Part shown: positions 38,043 to 48,439 of the stretch, one piece after another
How the letters are laid out: every line of letters starts with the position of its first letter
Position numbering within the stretch: position 1 is the stretch's first letter
Assembly (NCBI GenBank): GCA_027924645.1
Contig: BSBN01000781.1
Location: 4,278,001 to 4,342,000, forward strand
DNA length: 64,000 nt
Reading direction: 5' to 3'
Origin: Cunninghamia lanceolata
Taxonomy: Eukaryota; Streptophyta; Pinopsida; Cupressales; Cupressaceae
Notes under the pieces: model-generated
Databases searched by the model: none
Told to the model about the DNA's origin: nothing
The model's input: the letters and a program-made list of their open reading frames with translations, nothing else
Program-made: the position numbers and the translations under genes

Positions 38043-38213
38043 GATTCCAATCAAGATCCCAACTTTCAGACAGGAATTCGATACCAATCAAGTTTCCAAC
38101 TTTCAGAGAGTATACAACACAGTTGATTCCAATCAAGATCCCAACTTTCAGACAGGATTCGATCCCAATCAAGCGTCCAACTTTCAGAGAGTATACAACA
38201 CAGTTGATTCCAA
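38043..38213 (-). repeat. Two tandem units of about 86 bp in the transporter 5' leader
   Basis: Each unit runs from 'ttccaatcaagatcccaac' to 'agtatacaacacagttga'. Smaller half-units with 'ccaactttcaga' recur four times. The repeats lie directly upstream of the start codon, probably in the 5' UTR. Confidence 0.8.
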
Positions 38214-38312
38214 ATCAAGATTAGGATCCTTATTTTCCTTCCCCTGGTGAATCCGCAAACGGCTACAGGATGATAACATAATAGTTTGGGAGAAAGATGG
38301 TTGGAAGAGTGC

Positions 38313-38322
38313 GCATATATAC
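38313..38322 (-). promoter_or_regulatory. Candidate TATA box of the transporter gene
   Basis: The minus strand reads AGTATATATG about 280 bases upstream of the ATG, which would give a 5' UTR of roughly 250 bases. A CACGTG G-box stands 140 bases further upstream. Position only; no transcript data. Confidence 0.4.
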
Positions 38323-38457
38323 TGATGCATCACAGCAAAAGAAGGTTCCCATGAAATAGGACACGCATCTTTGCTTAGGCAGCCATGACTTTCTGTAAAT
38401 TTCACAAGACGACTTCAATTGGCGGCTAATTAAGAGAGGAAAGAATATCTAGTTAAG

Positions 38458-38463
38458 CACGTG
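38458..38463. promoter_or_regulatory. G-box CACGTG in the transporter promoter
   Basis: Palindromic CACGTG, the core bound by plant bZIP and bHLH factors, lies 425 bases upstream of the transporter ATG and 210 bases from the truncated reductase copy. Its use is an inference. Confidence 0.35.
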
Positions 38464-38672
38464 TTCAGCTTCAGCAGCCGGACTCGACCAGGATATTTTA
38501 ATATGTCAAAGCATCCAGAACGACAGAAAAAAATACGTATCATTGAATAGTCTCTGTCCATTATATGATATTTTTTTGAGGAGATTCGCTCCCTAGCATT
38601 GTTTATCTGTTAAAAAAATTGGAGTTTCCAGACAACGGGATTGCGTGTTGAATGAAATGTTGCCCATGAACA

Positions 38673-39707
38673 GATGACCCAGTTGCTGCAATTAAGAATA
38701 GTTTGAAGTATGGATTCCTTTTTACAGATTCTGTTATCTGTTCACTCTGTTTTTCAAACCTTCTTATTGCAAATTATTTCTAATACCCAGGAATTTACAA
38801 CTGGAGTATGTGGATCTGTACCTTATCCATTGGCCTGTCAAGTTGAGAACAAGGATTGCATTTGTCCAGCCCAAAGAAGAAGACTTTTTGCCCTTAGATA
38901 TAAAGTCTACTTGGCAGGGAATGGAGCAGTGCATGGAGATGGGACTTACCAAAGCCATTGGGCTCAGTAACTTTTCCTCTAAAAAAGTTGAAGACCTACT
39001 GAGCTATGCCAAGATCTCCCCTGCTGTTGATCAAGTAATGAGTTACTGTTTTCTTTTTGAAAGCTTGCTTTCTATCTGATCCAAGTGCTATCTGTGTTCA
39101 TTTTTTTGGTTTATACATGTTCTAAAGCATCTTTAAGGCACAAACATTGGTTGCTATGGTAATCTTTTGCACCAAAATGACTTAAGTGTGTGATGATTAT
39201 GGTATGCAATCACAGGTGGAGATGCATCCACTATGGCAGCAAAAGAAGTTGAGAGAGTGTTGCAGCAAGCTTAACATTCATGTAAGTGCATGGTCTCCTC
39301 TGGGAGCTCCAAATACTCCCTGGGGTTCGAATGCGGTGATGGATAACCCCCTTATTCAAGAAATTGCCCAAAAGCATGGAAAGACTAGAGCTCAGGTATT
39401 TATTTGTTCATATTTGATTAGTTTGGAAATTTTGCTTGGACATGAATTAGAAACTTAGATCAGTGGTGTATAATTGCAGGTTATGTTAAGGTGGGGGTTA
39501 GAGCAGGGAGTGAGTGTGCTGCCCAAGAGCTACAACGCAGGCAGAATTTCTGAAAATTTTCAAATCTTTGATTGGTCTTTGACTCCAGATGATCATGACA
39601 AGATTAGCAAGCTTGAGCAGAGTAAATTACTGCGTGGGGAGATTTTTGTTAATAGTACAACCAGCCCCTACAAGACTGTTGAAGAATTATGGGATGGGGA
39701 GATTTAA
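38673..39707 (+). pseudogene. 5'-truncated second copy of the aldo-keto reductase gene
   Basis: It begins inside exon 2, keeping the last 35 bases (38673-38707), then exons 3 (38791-39034), 4 (39216-39395) and 5 (39480-39707) with intact splice sites and stop. Exon 1 and most of exon 2 are absent, so catalytic Asp, Tyr and Lys are lost and only the His (LIHWPV) remains; it cannot be a working reductase. Its coding sequence differs from the intact gene by a single silent TCT/TCG change in exon 4 by eye, so the duplication is recent or conversion keeps the copies alike. It lies head to head with the ABC transporter, whose promoter occupies the 640 bases in between. Confidence 0.92.
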
Positions 39708-41197
39708 CAGAGCCATGCCCCTTAGTTTTAGCCAGTACTTACAAGAAGATATTTTATAGATTTATTTACTTGATCACTTGTCAATGTTACTGTTAGCTTT
39801 GGGGGAATTATAATGAAGGCAATACAACAAAGTTTTCTATGGGCACAAATGTTCGTAAGGAGAGATCAGACTAATACAATCTCTGTTTTCGGTGCTCAAG
39901 AAAGTAGTAATCTAGGATGAAGTTTGTAACAAATGGTGCTCTAGGGACAGTTAAATCTACAAAAAGTGTCAATAAATATTTGATAAACTTTTGATGTCCA
40001 TTTAATTTGTTTTGTGATAAAGTAGTGTTGTATTTGATAAACTTTTGATGTCCATTTAATTTGTTTTGTGATAAAGTAGTGTTGTATGGATGCTTTTATG
40101 TATATACAAATGATGATGAGACAGTTTTTAATAAATGTATACTAACTTGACCGTTATAATTTGTGTATAGAAAATGCAATTCGTTTTTTACTTCATCCTA
40201 ATGATCTTAAAGTTGTATTTATTGACACCCTCTATTATCAGCCTTTATTATTGGAAACCAAAGTCCTCAACAGAAAGCATAGAATCTTTGTGTTAGCCAT
40301 TCTATCTTCACGTGTACAATGACCTATGGCTAAACACTTACTTAAATTCCCATGTACTGCCTTCCATATCTGCAATCTCACCTAAAACATGCTTGTCTTT
40401 CACCCTCTATGTGACCTACACAATGTGATAGAGTTGAAGCATAACTATAAAAACTATATGAACAGACATAATGACTATAGAAATGGCAGAACTCTGTTGC
40501 TTCTATTCAATCATTCATTATCAATAAGTTTTTACATCATGAGGGGGTTTATATAGAATTCCCTTGATTACAAATGATTACGTATGTGGTACTAAGTTTC
40601 CCAAGTAGTCACAGTCATTAATGTGTTCATATTTGTCATGTCCTTATATTAGTCATTTATAATTGAATCCATTATATATTATTCATTCAAATTAAATATA
40701 TGAATAATATTATAAATGGAATAATTTAAATAATATTTATTTAAAACAATTAACAAAATATATTATTATTATATTTATAAATAACACATATAAATAATAT
40801 AATATAAATACAACTAATGTAAATAAATAATATATTATAAATATCTCTAATAATATAAATACAAATATTATTATTATTATCTTATATTGTAATATAAATA
40901 CAAATAGTATAATATAAATCATATATCGTTTATTATGATATAAATGATATAATATAAATAAATAATAATATAAATAAACATCTATTAACCTATCCTCTTA
41001 TAATAAGGGAGTTACGTATGGTTAGAATTAGTTTTACTAAAAAAGGAATTAATATAAAGTAATAAAAATTATAAGAGGGTAAGTATGTCTTTTACCACCC
41101 TTGAAAGGGAAATAAATAAAGGTTGTGAGATAGAAGGAAAACATCATTGGAAAAAAATATAAAAAGAGTATCTGATAAATACATATATTTAGATTGC

Positions 41198-41252
<55 letters not shown>

Positions 41253-41382
41253 CTAAGTCATAAGTAGGAAAGATATCATAAATTAATATATAGAGATATG
41301 TACATCAACAGCAAATAGGAGGAATGATTAAACATTATTAAAAATTATATTCATGATAACACTATAATAATAATGATATTAT

Positions 41383-41451
<69 letters not shown>

Positions 41452-42723
41452 GTAATATTATAATGGTAATGAATAAGTAATATATTATATAGTTATGTTA
41501 ATAATAAAATAACACTAGAATTCAAGCACTGGCAATCAAATATATATAATACTATTAATAACATATATAATAATATAATATAGAGATATTATTAATATTA
41601 TAACAAATACTATACTATATAAATATTAAAGAATAGGCATGGGGACATTACAAATATATCTCATGTTGTATCATATATTACTGTATAACACCATTCATAA
41701 TAATAAAGGTAAATTGTATGTTTTGGAAATGTGTGTGAAAATTGCATGTATTGTGTTTGTGATTCAACCAGGAAGGGAGAATGCATAAACCTTAGTAGAT
41801 TGCCTATAAACCCCATCTAAGGTTCTGTCCCCATAGGCTCGAGACAAGGGTTGGGCATTATGCCCCAGTAGGCCTGAGTCAAGGGTTTGGACCATGGAGG
41901 GATGGGGGTCCCACATTGGAACATGCCCCATAGGCCCGAGACAAGGGATTGGGCAAAAGGACATGCCCCCATAGGCCCGAGTCGAGGGATTGGGCAATAG
42001 GACTGTGGTAGGCCTTAGGCTACTAAGGGCTTAGTTTTCCCCTCCCTTGGCATGATGAATGTTTTATTTTACCTATGTGTTGCAAAATGCAAGTGTGTTT
42101 ATGTTGGACTGATGAATAGTAGATATTAAAACTAACATATAGCAATATGGACTTGAATATACATGATGCTACATGTACTAATTCAAAAGAACATGTGATC
42201 TATTCAACCCAAGGTTACCCCATTAAAAGAGAAGAAACCCTAAACCTAATTCACAAGCAAATTCTAGGGCAAGTCGGATAAGGGACATTACAAACGATTA
42301 AATGATTTTCCAAAGATGCTCGCTAGGTAATTGCTCATTTGTGTACATGTGATGTGTTGGCATGATTACAATATTCAAAATGTTCACAACTATTGAAAAC
42401 ACAAGTGCTGAAGAGTGGGATTTTTTAAAGAGTTTCTTAGAGCTATTTGGATGGTAAAATGGCAACCTTATACATGTAGAAAACAAGGTGAAAAATGCAA
42501 CGAAAACTTATTGTACCTTATTGAATTCAAATTCCTTAACATTGATAAATCATATAGGAAATGGAAATAATAATATTACAATAGAGAAAATACAAACCAT
42601 GACACTTTGCAAGAACATAGAATATACATGGATAAACCCTTGTAGGGAAAAACTCCACCATCCAAAAGACCCAAGCTTGTATTAATCTTCAAACAATGAA
42701 GTACACCAACACAATCTTCTTAT
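39708..42723. other. Gene-free flank in the duplicated segment
   Basis: AT-rich with TA microsatellites at about 41199-41250 and 41386-41448, then a G/C-richer stretch (41800-42000) of recurring 'ataggcccgag' phrases. No gene. Confidence 0.7.
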
Positions 42724-42949
42724 GGGTAAGTGCAAGAAGATGGGGGGCCAAAAAGTGGCCAAAAAATTTTTAAAAAAATTTAAGTCATAACGCGAGCACG
42801 TTATAACTTATTATAAATAAATAAAAAAGCAATGCCATTTCATTTCATTCTGATTTTCTCCTCTGCCCACGGCTTCAAAACCCTCAAAAACGCGCTCGCG
42901 TTCTACAAAATGCCAATCAACACAAAAAGCTTGTCGATTCATCGCCAAA
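42724..42949 (+). promoter_or_regulatory. Upstream region of the unidentified multi-exon gene
   Basis: Abruptly different from the duplicated flank to its left. It holds a TATAAATA box (about 42811-42818) some 130 bases before the first ATG, and an inverted repeat ATAACG/CGTTAT at about 42788-42805. The sharp edge at 42724 may be a transposon end. Confidence 0.4.
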
Positions 42950-45492
42950 ATGTCGTCGCGACGTCGAGCACGCCAAAGGGGTGAGTTATCTTTATTTTTT
43001 TGTTTGAATTTCTTCCTAAATAGGTAGGTTTTTGTTAATTTTTTATGTATATTTCGTTAATTGTAGGAAATGTTAATGCACCTCCTCCTCCTCCTCCTCC
43101 TCCTCAAAATCCACAAAATCCTGAGGAGGAAATACCTGCAGAACAACAACCTCCTCCATTCATTCTTCGACATGCCCCTGGAACACAAGATAATATAATG
43201 GGGGAAATTGAAAACAACAAAAAAAAATTGAAGATATAATTGCAAGGTTGAAAGATCCTTCCACTTCAACCTTGCATAGGTCCACGCTTGCCGAATCTCT
43301 TGAGTCTATGTTATCAAATGTAAATTCAATTAGCAAGCAAATAACTAGTTGGACCGATAAAAAGAGAGAGTTTAGAGATTACTATGCAGATAAATTGTCA
43401 TACCAAGATGTCAAAAAATTACAAATTACAAAATTAGACTTGTGTTCAATTTTCACAAATCCACAAACAAATCAACCTCCACCCATTACATGCAAGAGGT
43501 TCCCTATCCATTGGTGCAACAACCAAGCGATAAGGGACAATTTTGGGCAGAGGTGGTGGATGGTTTTTGACCATCCTCCATGCAATAATAATGAGGTCCG
43601 CAATACTTTTTGAGGAAACTCTACTGCGAGTTTGTCCTCAATAAAGTGCCAAACTATTTTGATATGCGGGACTTCCAGGGTAGAGGTGGGGGCTTAGCAC
43701 AGGATAGACCAGGGGCACGTCTTGACCCACAGCGGGTAGTGAGACGAGTAATCAGTAGACTAGCCCACGAGCATGTTTCTATCCCTTCCATTGTGAAGGA
43801 GAGTGTTGAGGTCAATACACTGAGGTCGATTAGTGCCTTGACCCAGAGCATCATAGAGCATGCCGATCCTACAACACAGAGTGGGTTGGGAGATAGTGCG
43901 AGGAGTAGGGTCCCATCGCATACTTGCCAGGCTTGCGGGTCAGCCTGTGGTTATGACCCCATGGACAGTCAGGACGCAGGTGCACAGGCTACATCTACAG
44001 CTGAGCAGATGGTTTTTGACCATCCTCCATGCAATAATAATGAGGTCCGCAATACTTTTTGAGGAAACTCTACTGCGAGTTTGTCCTCAATAAAGTGCCA
44101 AACTATTTTGATATGCGGGACTTCCAGGGTAGAGGTGGGGGCTTAGCACAGGATAGACCAGGGGCACGTCTTGACCCACAGCGGGTAGTGAGACGAGTAA
44201 TCAGTAGACTAGCCCACGAGCATGTTTCTATCCCTTCCATTGTGAAGGAGAGTGTTGAGGTCAATACACTGAGGTCGATTAGTGCCTTGACCCAGAGCAT
44301 CATAGAGCATGCCGATCCTACAACACAGAGTGGGTTGGGAGATAGTGCGAGGAGTAGGGTCCCATCGCATACTTGCCAGGCTTGCGGGTCAGCCTGTGGT
44401 TATGACCCCATGGACAGTCAGGACGCAGGTGCACAGGCTACATCTACAGCTGAGCAGATGGTGATGACAGATACCCTCCTGAGTGAGACTTTCGGCCTTG
44501 ATACTCAGGTAAATATTAGCAAGTTTATTGAATTTAATTTATTAAATTTTATTTTTGAAATATAAGATTAACTAATTTAAATTGATGATTTTAATGAAAT
44601 TTCAAGGTCATAGCGTCGATGCAGTTTTCAGTGGTTCTCCACCTACATTTTTCACTAGATCATCTACTGTCAAGGTATGTAACTAGTAAACAATTATAAA
44701 TATTACATGTAAATAGCATCGTTATATGAATGGTATTCTAATTTCTGATTTTGGATGTTGAATAGGTTAACACTGTAGATTTCATGGCAACACCTGCTAG
44801 CAGTGGTGGACTTCAAAGCTTTACGGAGGTAATAAAATAAATAGTTTAATGAATGAATTGTACTTACTAAATTTTGTATGTGATTTGTGTGTTTTATTGT
44901 GTGTACTTCCATGTTTAGATGAACGTGTGTGTATGTTAGGAGCCATGATTTGCATCACTATTATAGTTTTCGTAATTAAATAATGTTGTTTTATTTCCAG
45001 ATGATGCAGGCTGCGGATACACCTCCCTATGTTCATAGGGCAATGGAGCAGGGTGTGGCCTCTGCGATTCATAGCTCTATGGCATTGATAGAGGTATGAG
45101 GCAGATTAGTAAATTTCAATTTACATTCATTGTTATAGTTGTCTATTTTTAAAAAATCAAAAGATTATTGATTTGAAGTTTAATTTCTATCTAGATGGTT
45201 TCTATAGGACATGACATCACCAGGGCCTATTCCTGCTACTGAGGCAAGCGAGGAGACAGATTATATGTTAGCAGTAAGTGATTATTTTGTTAAATGTTTC
45301 ATTTTTTTATAACATGTAATTTCTATATATTAATGTCTATACTTTTTTTTGTAGCAGGTAAAGGTGCAGGAAGAACTAAATAGGAGGAGTAGCCCTCAGG
45401 TTCGTAGTAGACCACCCACATGCATGTCTCCATCCCCTAGAAGATCAAAGGCTGCTCGTGATTTATTCTCTTCACCAGCCAGAGGGGAATGA
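42950..45492 (+). pseudogene. Unidentified multi-exon gene, probably transposon-derived, frame-damaged
   Basis: Exon 1 (42950-42980, MSSRRRARQR) splices to 43067, which opens a Pro-rich segment (eight Pro in a row), then a helical region with STLHRSTLAESLESMLSNV. A one-base shift in an A9 run near 43222 separates the two. After a 449-bp tandem duplication comes an Arg-rich part (DPQRVVRRVISRLAHEH) and a Cys pair (HTCQACGSACGYD). Small exons with good GT/AG sites follow: to 44508, 44607-44674, 44766-44828, 45001-45093, 45208-45273 and 45358-45492. They encode a Ser/Pro-rich tail ending SPARGE. The exon ending at 44508 is in phase 0, while the next needs phase 1, so a further lesion exists. No family recognised. 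The structure (proline-rich start, helical core, disordered tail, many small introns) fits an accessory or transposase gene of a plant DNA transposon; this is inference. Confidence 0.5.
43562..44459 (+). repeat. Perfect 449-bp tandem duplication
   Basis: 43562-44010 and 44011-44459 appear identical base for base. GATGGT stands at 43559, 44008 and 44457, i.e. at both edges and the centre, suggesting microhomology-driven slippage. Since 449 is not a multiple of three, the duplication shifts the frame. Confidence 0.9.
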
Positions 45493-45984
45493 CTTTTTAT
45501 TGTGTTCCTCTGTTGTATGCCTATATGGCATTTGTGGACATATATTTTGTATTGTACATAGTTGACATTGTATGCCTATATGGCATTCTTGTAAGCCTAT
45601 ATGGCTATTTTGTATATATGTTATACTTATATCGACAGATATTGATGTATGCCTATATGGATATTTGGTTAATACAAATCTTTTTTATTGATGGCGTCCA
45701 TACTTGCATTATAAATCCACTTTTGAATGGATATTTGTAGATGGCTACTTCAAATATTTAAAGTCCGATTGTATTACATAGGATGTTTGCATTTTCTTTG
45801 ATAGGCTTGATAGGCCATGGATTACATGATGGTGTTTGATGGAAAAGTATGGTACTAGAAGACTCTAGTTCATTCTTAATAGGCTTGTGATTGATAATAT
45901 CTTTGCATGATTGCACTTGATCTTGGATCATGGGCATGTTGTTAGGATTTTGATTGCATTGTGATGTTTGATGGATAGACATGG
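45493..45984. other. 3' flank with recurring 'gcctatatgg' phrases
   Basis: The string 'gcctatatgg' occurs near 45520, 45574, 45593 and 45649 in what would be the 3' UTR of the preceding gene. No gene of its own. Confidence 0.5.
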
Positions 45985-46689
45985 TGTAAGTGTAAGATAC
46001 CCAACTAGTTCTACGAAAATTTTTCCTTACTTAAACACTTTTACTTGCTAATAATTCATCAACTACTTCAATAACATAAAGATATACATCAAGATAACTA
46101 TTTGAATGAAACAACATTTTGAGTTGGGTACTTGTCTTGTTACTTGATTCAATCAACTTGCAATGTCTTATTACATGGAAAATGCTTTCAATAGCATGAA
46201 GTACAACTCATTCAATGGAAATACAAGGACAGGCCTTGAAGCCTTGATGTTACAATGTCTTCCTTACTTGAGCAACTCAATTAAACTCAATGATGTCAAC
46301 TGAATGTCAACACCTCACAGTATCACAAGGGAGCATCACCTTGCTTGTTGAGGGAGCATCACCCCAACACTTGAAACTCGCAGGCCTCAAGATTACAAGC
46401 TCAATAGCTTTGCAGAGAGAATTTTGTCAAATAAACAGATACCAAATGAATGAGAGAGCTCCTCCTTTTATAGGCCTTCCAAAGGAAATGAAGGCACGTT
46501 TTTCAATGCATAAAGAGGAACCAAGGCACGTTTCCCAAGAAGCATATCCAAGGGAATATCCCATCTTGATGACTCATTCTGAGTTGGCAAGCTTATCCAG
46601 AGACCTCGACACAGATCCCGAAGACATTCTGAGGACCAATGGGCATTCAGACAGTTGTAACAACCTTAACCACTTCTTGAAACACTTTA

Positions 46690-48439
46690 GGCGCAGTTTT
46701 AGGGTTCTTCTAACTGTGGCGCCAGCTGTGGAGGATCTCACCAGGAAGTGTGCCTAAATTCTCATCCTTGGAAGATATTGTCTTTGGAAGTGAACTCCTC
46801 TGGATCCATACTTAAACATTTGAAGATTTGAAATGTTCAACTCATCACCTCACAAGGTAGGCGCATATTTGAAGGATTTACAGGTTTTTCTGACTTGGGC
46901 GCCAAGTTGAGGTGACCTCCTCCTGAAGTTGCGCCTTGTCAACATTAGGCGCCAATTAGAGTTTATGGATGCTCTGGATTGTTTCCAAGAGTAGGCGCCA
47001 AAACATCATCATTAAGAAAGTGTTTTAAATGCTAGGCGCCCAAATGAGCCCTCTAAAGTCTAGGCGCTCCTTTTATGCATTCTGTGTTCTAGGCGCCAAT
47101 TGAAAGGAGTGGAGAACAGGGCAAGCGCCTTCCAAACTAGGTGTTTCCTTGAGGTGACAAGGACTTAGAAAGTGCACCTAAGGTGAGCGCCTTGAGTGAA
47201 AAGGTCTAACAAACATCTTTGAACCCCCTTTCAAGGTTAGGCGCATTCTGGAGGTGGAAACAAGTAGAAGGTGCGCCTTGGCTTCCTTTGTCAATTCTTT
47301 CAAGTCTTTGTTGATTAGGAAGGTGGAATGCTTCATTGCAGAATGAGTGCCTATCTTTTAATGTCCAAACTACTTCTTCTGGCTCACTCTGTGGCTAGGC
47401 GCCAGAGCTAAACTGTTCACACAAGGGAGTGCGCCTAGACTCACTTGATGTTTTCTTACTACTTCAACCCCTGGAAGATGTTCCAAGGTGTTCCCTTTTA
47501 CAAGCACCTGACCTCCCAAGTTCCTTCATGTGCTATTCCTTGAAGACGCCAAAACTGAGCTCCAGTGCCATGGGATTGTGCCTAACATCTTTGAAGAGTT
47601 TCTAAGCCTTTTGCAAGTTGATATCCCAAACTCATGCTTCTAGGCGCAACAGAAGCTTTCCAAAGGAGTTTCCAAGTTTTAGACGCCAAGCGAGGTCATG
47701 GGTGAATGGAACTGTGCCTTAGGAGATGACTGGATCCTAAGCGTCAGTATGGAGTTACAGTGGAATTGATATGCGCCTCAACTAGCTTAGGCACCCATTT
47801 GAAGTGATTCCTTTAACACTTCTCTATCAATCTCAACTGCAAGGATGATCTCCTAATCCAATTTTGATCCTCTGGAGATGCAAATAGCTTTTCATTTCAC
47901 TAGGCGCCATCAATGATGATCATCAACCAAAGCGCATTTCAAAGGTGAGATAGGCAAGTGAGGCACCAAACTAGTCCTTAAGACTTATCTCCTTCTATCA
48001 AGTCAATTTCAACTATGTGAGAGAGTTCTATTCTAGGCGCAAAATGGAAATGTTTCATCAATTGGTGCATCTTACAAAGCTCCCAATTCTAGGTGCCAGA
48101 GCCAAAGAGTTTTTCCCAACACATGCACCTGGGCTAGGAATTCACCTAAGAGACATCACTTAGCTTTAAAACTTTCAATCTATAGCCATCTGGGCTAGGC
48201 GCTCCAATGGAGGATCCTTGAACTCATGCATTGGCGTCTTCTAGTTCTAGGCACCCATTTTGGATGATTCATCCTAATACTAGCGCCCAAAATGACTAGA
48301 CTCTCTTCATCATCCAATTCACTTAGAAAACTCAAGTTGGAGACTTAGTTGTCTATCCATGTTCTCCGGAAGATTCATTGTACCTCTATGCACTTAGGCG
48401 CCCTAGTTGATGTGATTAAAGTGCTTCAAAGCTCCATGA
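46690..48439 (+). repeat. GGCGCC-motif region of the younger LTR
   Basis: Phrases of the form (C)TAGGCGCCAA or its variants GGCGCA, GCGCCT recur about 25 times at irregular 30-110 bp spacing, in otherwise non-repetitive sequence. Examples: 46720, 46907, 46947, 46993, 47035, 47092, 47397, 47903, 48397. Open frames here are not conserved. Confidence 0.75.

Larger units (their letters stand above)
38673..42723 (+). repeat. Segmental duplication, copy 2
   Basis: Matches 7027-10392 plus 19010-19746, i.e. the reductase 3' part and its flank without the TR-GAG element. The unoccupied target GGATT stands at 41987-41991. An extra unit of about 41 bp ('cataggcccgag...') occurs just before it. The right edge at 42723 is abrupt and followed by unrelated DNA. 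Confidence 0.9.

Noticed and set aside
38673..39707. Second reductase copy considered as a working gene
   Set aside because: Exon 1 and most of exon 2 are absent, removing three of four catalytic residues.
46290..46757. Plus-strand 155-codon open frame
   Set aside because: It lies across the presumed promoter and leader of an LTR, has no known domain, and the related sequence at 57.4-57.6 kb does not keep it open.
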